Shown piece after piece: positions 7,492 through 19,700 of a stretch of DNA of 64,000 nucleotides. Position numbers and translations under genes: made by a program. Where the stretch lies: positions 3,906,001 to 3,970,000 of the forward strand of contig NZ_JAQNDK010000001.1 in NCBI RefSeq assembly GCF_028368935.1, written 5' to 3'. The notes beneath the pieces are model-generated. The model was not told where the DNA came from. It saw nothing but the letters and a program-made list of their open reading frames with translations, and searched no databases. Within the stretch, counting starts at the first letter, position 1. Each line of letters opens with the position of its first letter. The stretch is from Sorangium aterium (lineage in GTDB: Bacteria; Myxococcota_A; Polyangia; Polyangiales; Polyangiaceae).

Positions 7492-8835
7492 ATGCCCATG
7501 GGAACGACCCTCGACATCGCGATCGGCCTCGTCAGCGTCTTCTTCCTGCTCAGCGTCCTCTGCTCGGCCATCCACGAGGCGCTCGCCGGCGTGCTCCGGC
7601 TGCGCGCGCTCAACCTGGCGCAGAGCATCGAGATCATGCTGGCCGATAGCGAGCTCGACGCGCACGTGAAGCGGTCGCCCGGCGCCGCCGACACCGCCGC
7701 CCCCAGGAGCCCCCCGCTGGAGCACGTCATGAAGCGCGTGGCGCGGGTCGCTGTCGTGTTCGTGCGCACCCGGGTGATGCCGGGACCGCACCCGAGCCCG
7801 CTCGCGGAGAGGCTCCGCGAGCACCCGCTGATCAAGGATCTCAAGTACGGCTGGGTAGGGCCGTCCTACATCCCGTCGCACGCGTTCGTGGCCGCGCTCA
7901 TCGACACCCTGCGGCAGGTCCCCTGGCCCGACAGCGCCGCGGCGCCGCCCTCGCAGGCCGGCGCCGCCGCCGCGCCTTCGCCGAGCGGCGCCGGCGCCAC
8001 GCCTTCGCCGACGAGCGACGCCGCTTCCGCGCCTTCGCAGCAGGCGAGCGACGGCGTCCCGCCGCCGCAGGCGAGCGCCTCCGCGCCTCTGCCGGGCGAG
8101 ATCGCGGCGGCGCCGAGCCGCGACGAGGACCCGCTCGACGAGCTGAAGCACATCCTCCGGAGCATGCCGCCGAAGAGCGATCTCCGGCGCGCCCTCACAA
8201 CGATCGTCGACTCCACGGTCAAGGACATGCGCGAGGCCAACATCCGGCTGGAGCGCTGGTTCAATGACGCCATGGACCGGGCCGCCGGCCGGTACAAGCG
8301 CCGCGCGCAGCTGATCATCAGCGCGACGGCGCTCGTCCTGTGCGTCGGGTTCAACGCCGACAGCATCCGCCTCGCGGGCGCGCTCTCGCGCGACGCGGTG
8401 GTGCGCGCCCGGCTGATCGCGGCGGCGCAGGAGATAGCGAAGTCGCCGCCCCGCGCCGCGCCCCAGGCCGGCGGCGTCGACCAGAACGAGGACATCATGT
8501 CCGCGATCGCCGAGGCCAGCGGCGCTCGCTCCCGGCTCACCGGGCTCGACGTCGAGATCACCTGGGGCGTGAAGGCCCCCGAGCACACGAGCGTTCCGAA
8601 GCTCTGGAACGCGATCGCGGCGATCCTCGGCCAGGGCATCGTCGGCTGGATCCGCGGGGTGCTCGACAGGCTCCTGACCCCCGGCATCCTCATCACCGCG
8701 GCCGCTGCCTCCCTCGGCGCGCCGTTCTGGTTCGATCTGCTCAACAAGCTCGTGAACCTCAGGACCGTCGGCAAGAGCCCCGAGCCTTACGAGCCCCCCA
8801 AGGGCGCCGGACCGGACAGCAGCGTGACCCGGTGA
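7492..8835 (+). CDS. Uncharacterised membrane protein with Ala/Pro/Ser-rich insert
   Basis: From the ATG at 7492 (a second ATG at 7498) this encodes 447 residues starting with a hydrophobic helix (AIGLVSVFFLLSVLCSAIHE). A loop follows, then a low-complexity stretch of repeated A-P-S-Q units at roughly residues 142-205. A second membrane helix lies near residue 271 (AQLIISATALVLCVGF), and a final segment around 395-425 contains the conserved-looking GAPFWFDLLNKLVNL before a short basic tail. Proteins with this N-terminal helix and C-terminal FWFDLLNKL motif occur widely in bacteria without known function. The frame is open 210 bases upstream, but that part lacks hydrophobic or coding character, which is why the internal ATG was chosen. 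Confidence 0.7.
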   Translation: MPMGTTLDIAIGLVSVFFLLSVLCSAIHEALAGVLRLRALNLAQSIEIMLADSELDAHVKRSPGAADTAAPRSPPLEHVMKRVARVAVVFVRTRVMPGPHPSPLAERLREHPLIKDLKYGWVGPSYIPSHAFVAALIDTLRQVPWPDSAAAPPSQAGAAAAPSPSGAGATPSPTSDAASAPSQQASDGVPPPQASASAPLPGEIAAAPSRDEDPLDELKHILRSMPPKSDLRRALTTIVDSTVKDMREANIRLERWFNDAMDRAAGRYKRRAQLIISATALVLCVGFNADSIRLAGALSRDAVVRARLIAAAQEIAKSPPRAAPQAGGVDQNEDIMSAIAEASGARSRLTGLDVEITWGVKAPEHTSVPKLWNAIAAILGQGIVGWIRGVLDRLLTPGILITAAAASLGAPFWFDLLNKLVNLRTVGKSPEPYEPPKGAGPDSSVTR

Positions 8836-8874
8836 CCCTGCGCGACGCTCGAGGGGACGACACGCCCGGTCGTC

Positions 8875-9294
8875 CTACCACGACGCTGGGTACTCATCGT
8901 GGGTCGGAAGCCCTCCGCTGGCGCACCCCCACGGCGCTCTGGATGCCCAGAAGATGTGATCCGTCGGCGAGATGGGCGGCGCCGTATCCAGCGACCCCGC
9001 CGGGACGACCATGATCTTGCCGCCCCGCCTCAGGCGCGGGACGGGACACCCGCAATGGCTGCAAAACCACTTCCCGAAGCTCTTCGCCGTGGGCAGCTCA
9101 TAGCGTGTGATGGCCTCTTCCCCTGACAGCCATCGGAGCTGGCCGGGATCGACGGCCAGATTCGTGCCGTGGCCCGCGCCCGTGCTTTTGCGACAGCGCG
9201 AGCAATGGCAATGGGCCATCAACTGGAACGGCGGGTCGACCTCGAATGTCACCGCCCCGCAAAGGCAACCCCCGTGAATGCTGGACTCGCTCAT
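8875..9294 (-). CDS. GFA-family (CENP-V/glutathione-dependent formaldehyde-activating-like) zinc protein
   Basis: This 139-residue protein has the GFA zinc-site pattern: HGGCLCGAVTFEV near the N-terminus, AHCHCSRCRKSTG, then FCSHCGCPV, giving the expected Cys pairs for two zinc ions. DHIFWASRAPW near the end is also family-typical. Members were first linked to glutathione-formaldehyde adducts, but most, including probably this one, have no proven reaction. The ATG at 9294 is preceded by GGAGAG on the minus strand. It converges with the membrane-protein gene and is divergent from the lipoprotein gene at 9508. The metal site is well supported; the substrate is not. Confidence 0.85.
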   Translation of the reverse strand: MSESSIHGGCLCGAVTFEVDPPFQLMAHCHCSRCRKSTGAGHGTNLAVDPGQLRWLSGEEAITRYELPTAKSFGKWFCSHCGCPVPRLRRGGKIMVVPAGSLDTAPPISPTDHIFWASRAPWGCASGGLPTHDEYPASW

Positions 9295-9507
9295 CTGCTC
9301 TCTCCAGGCGCCTGACGCCGCGATTGAATGGGACGCTCAGCCTATCCGATCTGGCGGGCGAGGATCGAGCTCGGTTCGCCCGGCGCGCCCGGAACACGAC
9401 GCCGTGGCCGCCCCGACACGCGCCACGGCCGATCCTTGGGCCAGCAGAGGCATTTCGCCCGTGCCTCCGAGCTGGTACGCAGGCTGCTAGATCCAGGGGA
9501 CCGGACC

Positions 9508-11052
9508 ATGAAGAGACTGAGCGCTTGCTTTCTGCTGGGGATTCTCGTTGGCTGTCAGAAATCCGAGGAGGCCGGCCTGCCGGCGGCGAGCTCGGGACCG
9601 AGCGCCGGATCGAGCGCGCCGGCGGCGGCCGCCGCGGAGACAGCGTCGCCGGCCGCTGCGGAAGCAGCCTCGTCGGCCGCCGCGCCCGCGGCTGCGGCGC
9701 CCACCGAGCCGGCTCCGCCGTCGGCTGCGCCGGCGCCTTCTGGTGCGCCGGCGTCCTTCAAGGACGGCCGGAGCGAGCCGATCGCAGCGGCCGTCGGCCT
9801 CGGCTGCGAAGCGAAGAGCCTCGACGGCTGGCTCGAGCTGCTTTGCCGGAAGAAGAACGGGACCGGAGGGCACCCGGTTCGCGCGGTGCTCCACGATCCG
9901 AGCGCGGAGGCTGCAGCCGAAAAGCCGAGCGAGCCCGCGGCGGCCGCCGACGCCGGCGAGGATCCCGACGCGGGCCCGTCGAACGAGGTCCTCGCCGACG
10001 AGCGCGGCGAGCTCCGGCTCGTCGCGCCGTTCCGGGCCGAAGCCAAGCAGAGCGTCACGCTGGAGTGGACCGACACGCGCTACGAGCTCCAGATCGACGG
10101 GACGACCGCGAAGCTCGACTGGGCCGGCTCCGTGGTGTCGCACCGGCGCGCTTGCCAGGAGCTCCTCGATCAGAACCGAGCGCGCATCTCCGACGCGCAG
10201 AAGCTCGAAGGGCCCGAGAAGGTCTCGACGGCCGAGGCGACGCGCCTGCCGAAATTCGGGGTCTGCCAGCCGGCGGGGCTCGGCTCCTGGGCGCTGTCGC
10301 TGACGCGATTCGCGGGCGCCGGCGAGGGCGCGGCGCGGGCGCTCGCCTTCGACATCGAGGTTGTGCGGATCGACCTCGAAGGCAAGCGCTCCGCGGCGCC
10401 GCTGGGAACGATCGAGGTCGCGCCCGGTGGACTCGCGATCTCCGCGTTGAACGTGTATGACTTCGACGACGACGGCAACGACGAGCTCATCGTCCCCTAC
10501 GAGCTCAACGCGCTTGCCGCGGGCGCGAAGCCGGCGGCGCCGAGCCCGGTCTGGACGTTCTCGAACGGAGCGGTGTCCGCCTATGCGAAGGCCCCGAGCG
10601 TCTCCGGCGGCCTCGGCATCGAGCACCTCGATCACGACATGCGGCCCGACATCGGGAGCTACGGTCCCTTCGTCGCGTGGCTCGGCGCGGACTGCGGCGT
10701 GAAGAGCTGCCCGTCGCGTGTGACCGGGCCGAAGTTCTATTTCCACTCGGTGCAGGACGGCTCGTTTTCAGCGACCGACGCCAGCGCGACCGCGGCGCTC
10801 GGCCGCGCGTGCGGCAAGAAGCCCGCGGCGATCGTCGTGACGGCCGGCAGCGGCGTGAACGTCGCTCAGACGGCGAAGAACCTCGTCTGCGCGCGCGCGC
10901 TGGGAGCCACGCGGGAGGCGATCGAGGGCGAGCTCGCGGCCAAGCGCGCGGACCTCTGCAGCGGCGCGGCGACCTGCGCGCTGTCGAGCACCTTCGAGGC
11001 CTGGCTCGACGCGGCGCTCCCGGCTGAGCTGGGGAGCGCCGTGAAGCCGTGA
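9508..11052 (+). CDS. Lipoprotein with Ala/Ser-rich linker and FG-GAP/VCBS-like segment
   Basis: The ATG at 9508 begins MKRLSACFLLGILVGCQKSE, a lipoprotein signal peptide with Cys at the GC junction. An Ala/Ser/Pro-rich linker runs to about residue 85. The folded part includes YDFDDDGNDELIVPYE near residue 320, resembling the Asp-rich calcium loop of FG-GAP/VCBS repeats, and HLDHDMRPDIGSY shortly after, which looks like a second copy. Eight or so Cys in the mature part suggest disulfides. It should be anchored in the outer membrane or periplasm, but I do not recognise a named family. The frame is open further upstream to 9328, yet only the chosen start yields a signal peptide. It converges with the pentapeptide-repeat gene, with 45 bp between stops. 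Confidence 0.72.
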   Translation: MKRLSACFLLGILVGCQKSEEAGLPAASSGPSAGSSAPAAAAAETASPAAAEAASSAAAPAAAAPTEPAPPSAAPAPSGAPASFKDGRSEPIAAAVGLGCEAKSLDGWLELLCRKKNGTGGHPVRAVLHDPSAEAAAEKPSEPAAAADAGEDPDAGPSNEVLADERGELRLVAPFRAEAKQSVTLEWTDTRYELQIDGTTAKLDWAGSVVSHRRACQELLDQNRARISDAQKLEGPEKVSTAEATRLPKFGVCQPAGLGSWALSLTRFAGAGEGAARALAFDIEVVRIDLEGKRSAAPLGTIEVAPGGLAISALNVYDFDDDGNDELIVPYELNALAAGAKPAAPSPVWTFSNGAVSAYAKAPSVSGGLGIEHLDHDMRPDIGSYGPFVAWLGADCGVKSCPSRVTGPKFYFHSVQDGSFSATDASATAALGRACGKKPAAIVVTAGSGVNVAQTAKNLVCARALGATREAIEGELAAKRADLCSGAATCALSSTFEAWLDAALPAELGSAVKP

Positions 11053-11097
11053 AGGATGCAGGTCTTTCGAGGCCGCGGCGCACGGCGACCCGGGCCG

Positions 11098-11784
11098 TCA
11101 TCCGCCGTCCTTCTCCGTGAAGCCGAGCACGTGCATGCCGAACGAGGTCGCGAGGAGGATCGCCGCCTCGAGCGGGATGCGGGCGCCCTTCACGTTGTTC
11201 TTCGCCGGATCGATGAACAGATCCTGGGCTCGAGGGAACTGCGCGTTTCGAAGGTCGCAGTTTTCGAAGCGCGTCCCCGCGAAGCGGCACTCCTCGAACA
11301 CGGCCCCGGCGAGGTCTGTCGCGGCGAACACCGATTCGGTGATCGCGCACCGCTCGAAGCGCGTTTTGCGCAGCGCGAGCGAATCCATGATAACATAACG
11401 CAAGTCGCAATCCTCGAACGACACGTCGGGGAATTTCGCGATGTTCGTCCAGTCGACGCCCATCAGCTTGCAGGAGTTGAACGCGACGCCGCGGAGCGAG
11501 AGCATGGTGAGGTCGGCCTTGGTCAGATCGCAGCTCTCGAAGACACAGTTCTCGAGCCGAACGCGCGTCCAGCGGCTCTCGCCGAGCTTCGAACGCCGGA
11601 ACACACAGCCGCAGAAATCTCGGCCGCTCAGGTCCGCTCGTTCCAGGGTGAGCCCATCGAACGTCTCACCGTCAAAGGAGTCCTTCCCTTCGAACGGATT
11701 TAGCTTTGCTGGAGAGATTTCTCCACCGCCGCCAGCGCCGGGCTTGGGCTTATCTCCGCTGATCGATCGTCCTCGTCCGGCCAT
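11098..11784 (-). CDS. Pentapeptide-repeat protein
   Basis: The 228-residue product is dominated by A(D/N)Lxx-type pentapeptide repeats: LERADLSGRDFCGCVFRRS, ENCVFESCDLTKADLT, EDCDLRYVIMD, ERCAITESVFAATDLAGAVFEECRF and ENCDLRNAQFPRA. These stack into a right-handed quadrilateral beta-helix. A Gly/Lys-rich N-terminal tail of about 40 residues precedes them. The C-terminal end (KNNVKGARIPLEAAILLATSFGMHVLGF) is a common cap. The ATG at 11784 has GGAG five bases upstream; longer frames to 11922 have no such site. Pentapeptide proteins have varied roles, including DNA mimicry of the gyrase-protecting Qnr kind, but the fold alone does not show which. Cys is unusually frequent in the repeats. No signal peptide, so probably cytoplasmic. 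Confidence 0.8.
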   Translation of the reverse strand: MAGRGRSISGDKPKPGAGGGGEISPAKLNPFEGKDSFDGETFDGLTLERADLSGRDFCGCVFRRSKLGESRWTRVRLENCVFESCDLTKADLTMLSLRGVAFNSCKLMGVDWTNIAKFPDVSFEDCDLRYVIMDSLALRKTRFERCAITESVFAATDLAGAVFEECRFAGTRFENCDLRNAQFPRAQDLFIDPAKNNVKGARIPLEAAILLATSFGMHVLGFTEKDGG

Positions 11785-11951
11785 TCCCTGCTCCAGTCCA
11801 CCAAACGATTTCAGACATGGTGTCATCGTTTGATGGTGGGCGTCAAGGCGCGCACCCGGCGCGTGACTCGGTCGCATGGTGGTTGAACAGCGGTGACCGC
11901 CGAGCGCGTCGCCTGTGGACACGCGCGCGCTCGGCGGGGCCCCGGCGCGGC

Positions 11952-14642
<2,691 letters not shown>

Positions 14643-16787
14643 TCACCTCGCCTCGCCATGGATTCGCCCGGCCAACGTCGCCACGTGCGCCACCAGATCC
14701 GGCGGCTTCACCGGCTTGGCCAGGTGCATCTGGTATCCGGCCTTGAGCGCCCGCGCGCGATCCTCGGCGCGCGCAAACGCGGTCAACGCCAGCGCCGGCA
14801 CGCTCCCCCCACGCTCCTCCGGCAACTGCCGTACCTTCTGGATCAGCTCATACCCGCCCTCGTGCGGCATGCCGATGTCGCTCACCAGGACCATCGGCTG
14901 GTCTCGCTCCAGCTCCGCCAGGGCCTCGACGACCGAGCCCGCCGTCCGCACCTCCGCCTGGCACTCCGCCAGTATCCGCAGGAGCAGCTCTCGCGTGTCC
15001 GGCTCGTCATCCACCACCAGCACCCGCACCCCCTTCAAATTCAAGAGCTCCCCGCCACGAGGCCATGATGGCCGGCGCTGCGGCGCCGAGGGCGGCTCTC
15101 CTCCGGCCAGCGCCGCCACGTGCTTCACCTCCAGCGGCAGCTTCACCGTGAAGCTCGCCCCCTGGTCCTTCCCTGCGCTGGCCGCCTCCACCGTCCCCCC
15201 GTGCAGCTCCACCAGGTGCTGCACGATCGAGAGACCCAGACCCAGCCCGCCGTACTCGCGCGTGGTCGAGGCGTCTGCTTGCCGGAATTGCTCGAAGACG
15301 TACGGCAAAAACTCCGGTGCGATGCCGATCCCCGTGTCGCTCACCGCGAGGCGCGCGTACGACCCCTCGCGGCGCAGCGACACCCTCACCTGCCCGCCCT
15401 GCCGCGTGAACTTCATCGCGTTGCTGAGCAGGTTCCACACGATCTGCTGGAGGCGATTCGGGTCCCCGATGACGTGTTCTCCTGGCGACTCGACGCTGAG
15501 CTCCAGGCGGATCCCCTTCGCCTTCGCCGCCGGCTCGGTCGACTCCAGCAGCGTTTCGAGCATCTCGGTCAGATCGACCGCCTCCACGTCGAGGCTCAGC
15601 CGCCCGCCGATGATGCGCGACATGTCCAGCAGATCGTCGATGAGCTTGGATTGCGCCCGCGCGTTCCGCTCGATCGTCCCGAGCGCCCGGCCCAGGATCT
15701 CGTCCGATGGGCCGCGCATACGGAGCAGCTGCGACCAGCCGAGGATCGCGGTGAGCGGCGTCCGCAGCTCGTGGCTCAGCAGCGCCAGGAACTCATCTTT
15801 CAGCCGCCCGGTGCGCTCGAGCTCCGCCCGCGCCGCCTGCTCGCGGGAGAGGAGCATCTCCCGCTCCGCCTCGGTCCGCTTTCGATCGCTGATGTCCGTG
15901 GAGATCCCGCAGACCGCGTACGACCGGCCCGACTCGTCGAAGAGCGGACACTTGATCGCGATGTACGTGTGGAGCCCATCGTCCTGCGGCACGATCTCTT
16001 CCATCTCCAGCGGCCCCCCGGCCGCCACCACCTGCCGATCGAAAGCGCGAAGCGCCTCGGCGCACTCCGCGGGGAACAGATCATAGTCGGTCTTGCCGGC
16101 GATCGACCGCGCGGTCACATGAAACAACTCTTCGTAGCGGCGGTTGATCATCAGATAGCGTCCTTCGAGGTCCTTGACGTAGATGACCGCCGTGGAGTTG
16201 TCGAAGATGGCCTGAAGCAGGTGCTGGCTCTCGCGCAAAGCAACCTCCGCGCGCCGCCGCTCGGCGTTCTCCGCCTCGAGGGCGGCGTTCGAGCTCGCCA
16301 GCTCGGCCGTGCGCTCTCGCACCCGCTGCTCCAGCTCCTGGTGGGCGCGCACGAGCTGCGCGTTCTTCGCTTCGAGCTCCTTCTGCGCCTCGCGCAAGCT
16401 CAGGTGCGTCCTGATCCGCGCGAGCACCTCTTCAATCTCGAACGGCTTGGTGATGTAGTCGACGCCCCCCGCCTCGAACCCCACGAGCTTGTCCGCCACT
16501 TCTCCGAGGCAGGTCATGAAGATCACCGGGATGTCTCGGGTGCCCTCGGCCGCCTTCAGGCGCCGGCAGGTCTCGAACCCGTCGATCCCGGGCATCACCA
16601 CGTCCAGCAGGATCAGGTCGGGTCTCATGAGGCTGGCCCGCTTCAGGGCCGCCTCCGCGTCCTCGGCGGCGAGCGCCTGATGACCTGCGGATTCCAGATG
16701 ATCCACGAGCAGGGCCAGGTTGGCGGGCATGTCATCCACGACGAGGATCGTGCCCTCACGAGCACCGGGCGCGGAGGCTCTGCTCAT
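14643..16787 (-). CDS. Hybrid sensor histidine kinase REC-PAS-HisKA-HATPase-REC
   Basis: This 714-residue protein starts with a receiver domain (ILVVDDMPANLALL, phospho-acceptor Asp62 in LILLDVVMPGIDG, Lys in TKPFEIEEVL). A coiled coil and a PAS domain follow (about 195-310, with AVIYVKDLEGRYLMINRRYEEL and a PAC-like CGISTDISDRKR). The H-box ALLSHELRTPLTAILGW lies near residue 334. The HATPase has WNLLSNAMKFT, VSDTGIGIAPE and GGLGLGLSIV. A second receiver has LVVDDEPDTRELL, Asp near 635 in VLVSDIGMP, and HLAKPVKPPDL. No membrane helix is present, so it is soluble. Its ATG overlaps the TGA of the giant kinase gene by four bases (ATGA), implying translational coupling. The front receiver suggests it is itself switched by an upstream kinase, plausibly that partner. 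Confidence 0.92.
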   Translation of the reverse strand: MSRASAPGAREGTILVVDDMPANLALLVDHLESAGHQALAAEDAEAALKRASLMRPDLILLDVVMPGIDGFETCRRLKAAEGTRDIPVIFMTCLGEVADKLVGFEAGGVDYITKPFEIEEVLARIRTHLSLREAQKELEAKNAQLVRAHQELEQRVRERTAELASSNAALEAENAERRRAEVALRESQHLLQAIFDNSTAVIYVKDLEGRYLMINRRYEELFHVTARSIAGKTDYDLFPAECAEALRAFDRQVVAAGGPLEMEEIVPQDDGLHTYIAIKCPLFDESGRSYAVCGISTDISDRKRTEAEREMLLSREQAARAELERTGRLKDEFLALLSHELRTPLTAILGWSQLLRMRGPSDEILGRALGTIERNARAQSKLIDDLLDMSRIIGGRLSLDVEAVDLTEMLETLLESTEPAAKAKGIRLELSVESPGEHVIGDPNRLQQIVWNLLSNAMKFTRQGGQVRVSLRREGSYARLAVSDTGIGIAPEFLPYVFEQFRQADASTTREYGGLGLGLSIVQHLVELHGGTVEAASAGKDQGASFTVKLPLEVKHVAALAGGEPPSAPQRRPSWPRGGELLNLKGVRVLVVDDEPDTRELLLRILAECQAEVRTAGSVVEALAELERDQPMVLVSDIGMPHEGGYELIQKVRQLPEERGGSVPALALTAFARAEDRARALKAGYQMHLAKPVKPPDLVAHVATLAGRIHGEAR

Positions 16788-19700
16788 GACAGTTGACCGT
16801 CGGCCACCGCCGCGCCGACCGCGGCATGCTCCTCGACGAACTCCTGCAGCTTCCGCATTTGGTACGTCCGCGCCAGCGTCTGGAGCTGCTCGAGCCAGGG
16901 GCCGAGCCGCGGCTCGCTTTGCTGCATCCGCTCCGCCTCCGCCAGCACCTTCCGGATACGGCCCGACGCCACCAGTTGCGATAGCAGCGATAGCTGTTCG
17001 GCCGAGGGCGGCACCAGCGCGCTATCCCCCTTCACCGCCGCGGGGACCGTGGCGTTCACCGGTTCGTGCGTCCATTCCACGCGCAGGAAACGCGCGATCT
17101 TCTCGAAGAGCAGGTTGGCATGCACCGGCTTCGGCAAGAAGTCGTCCCAGCCGGCGTGGGCCCCCTTCGGCTGTTCGGCGGCGTTGACGTTCGCCGACGA
17201 GGCCAGGATCACCACCCCGTCGAGCTCGGGCATCTGCCGCAGGCGGCGCGTGGTCTCATAGCCGTCCAGGCCTGGCATGGCCAGGTCCATCAGGATCAGC
17301 GCCGGCCTGTGCTCCAGGGCCAGCCGCAGCGCGGATTCGCCGCCGTCGGCCTCGACGAGGTCGAAGCCTATGGGCACCAGCAGATCGCAGAACAGAGCGC
17401 GGTTGCCGGGGTTGTCGTCCACGACGAGGATCTTGCGGCGCTCGCCGCGATAACCGGTGATCGTGGCCCACGCCAGGGCCTCGTCGGCGGCCGCGGAAGA
17501 GAGCGCCTCGGCGAGCGTGAGCGTCACGGTGAACGCGCTGCCTTTGCCGAGCTCGCTCTCGACATCAATGGTCCCGCCCATATGCTCGATGATCCTCTTG
17601 CTGATGGCGAGGCCGAGCCCGGTGCCCTCGCTCTTCACCCTCTGGTCTCCCACCTGCTCGAAGGGCTCGAAGATGCGCGCGAGGTGCTCCGGGGCGATGC
17701 CCGTGCCCGTGTCCTCGATCCGGAAGCGCACGTCGCGCTGCCCATCTCCGCCCTCGCCCAGGGCGTCGACGAGCAGGGTGACCGCGCCGCGCTCCGTGAA
17801 TTTGATGGCGTTGCCGAGCAGGTTCAGGAGCACCTGCGTCAAGCGCTTCTCGTCGGCGTACACGGCGGCGAGCGCCGGGCCCCGCACCTCGTGGGTGAAC
17901 GCGGTGCCCCTCTGTTCGGCGCGCACGCTGCAGAGGTCCACCACGTTGTGCACGAAGGAGGGGAAGTCAAACCTCCGGGGGACGAGCTCCATCTTGCCGG
18001 CCTCGATCTTCGCGAGATCCAGGAGGTCGTTGAGCAACGCCAGGAGGTGCTCGCCCGATTTCTTCACGATCTGCACCCCTTCGCGGCTCTTCGGCGAGAG
18101 CTCGGGCGCTCGCATGAGGAACTGAGCGTAACCCAGGATGCCATTGAGGGGCGTGCGCAGCTCATGGCTCATGCTCGAGAGGAAATCGCTCTTCGCTCGA
18201 TTGGCGCGGTCGGCCGCCTCCTTGGCGATCCGCAGCTGCGCCGTCCGCTCCTGGATCTTGACCTCCTGGTCCCGGTACAGCACCGCGTTCTCGACGGCGA
18301 TCGCCGCCTGCGAGGCGAGCACCGACAGGAGCTCCACGCGCGCGGGAGGGAACGCCGACGGCACGTCGCGGTGCTCCAGGTACAGCACGCCCACCACGTG
18401 GCCCCGATGCGTCAAGGGCAGCGCCAGCAGCGAGAGCACCGCGTGCAACGCCAGGTACGGGTCGCCGGCGAAGCGCGCGTCGGACCTCGCGTCGCCTGTC
18501 ACCACCGGCTCGCCCGTGCGGGCCGCGTATTGCACCACCGCGACGGGCACGTCGTGGCTCTGCCCGAGGGGCTCCGACAGCCCTGCCTCGATGCGGGTCC
18601 CCTCCACCCAGAGCCGAGCGACGACCGAGAGCGCGTCCCCTTCGCTGAGCACCAGGGCGCCGCGCTGCGCCCCCGCGTTCTCCAGCGTGAGCTCCATCAG
18701 CCGGCCCACCACGCGCCCCGGGTCGAGCTCGCCCGAGAGGGCCTGCGCCGCGCGCACCGCGGTCTTCACGTCGAAATGCGCGCCTGTCGACCTGCCCGTG
18801 GTCGTGGTGGTCGCCATCACGGTCGTACGCTCCGAGGCCGACTCGTGCAGGGACGCCTTCAGCAAGGCGGGATACCTCGCGTTCAGATGGGCGACAACCG
18901 CGTCAGCACCCCAGCGCGCGTAGGCGTCGCGCGCCTCGCGCAGGTACATCGCCCCGACGTGGGTCTTGCCCGCCTCCAGCCGAAACTCGGCGGAGAGCTG
19001 GGCTGCCAGGGCCTCGATGTGCAGGAAGCGGTGCTCGCGGGCCAGCTCGATGGCCTCGTCGTACCTGGCCGCCGCCTCATCGGGCTTGCTGAGGACGCGG
19101 GCGTATTCGGCCTCGGCGAGGCGCAGCTTGTGGAGGAAATTGGCCTCGCAGCCTTCGGTGAAGTAGCGCAATCGCGCGAGGCTGTGCTCGATGTGCTGCC
19201 GCAGCCGCGCCCGCTCCTCGTCCGTGACGGCGACGGGCCAGCGCTTCGCTGCTGCGAGCGCGAGGAAGAGCGCGATGTCCGTCACCATCGGGATCCCGAG
19301 GAGGTCTGCCTGGAATTGCTCCGCCTCCCGCATCCTCGACAGCGCCCGCTCCCACTTGCCAACAGCGCAGAACAGATATCCTTCCAGCGTACGAGCGAAC
19401 CCTCCGGTGTACCTGTCCCCGTCGGCCAGGAGGGAGCGCGAACCTCGTGGCAATGGCTCCTCCTCCAGGAGGCGCTCGGCGCCGTCAGGAGACATCAAGA
19501 CCTCGCAGAAGGACGCGACCAGCTCGAAGTGGTGTCGCCCGACGGCGTCCCCTGCGCGCTGCACCAGCTCCCAGCGCGCCTTGTGCTGCGCGTCGACCTG
19601 GCCGAGCGGCAGGCCGCGCCACAGCCGGTAGTAGAGCAAGTCGCACAGGAGCCCCCAGCTCGTGCCTTGAAACGACCCGATCTTCAGGCCGGCAGCGATG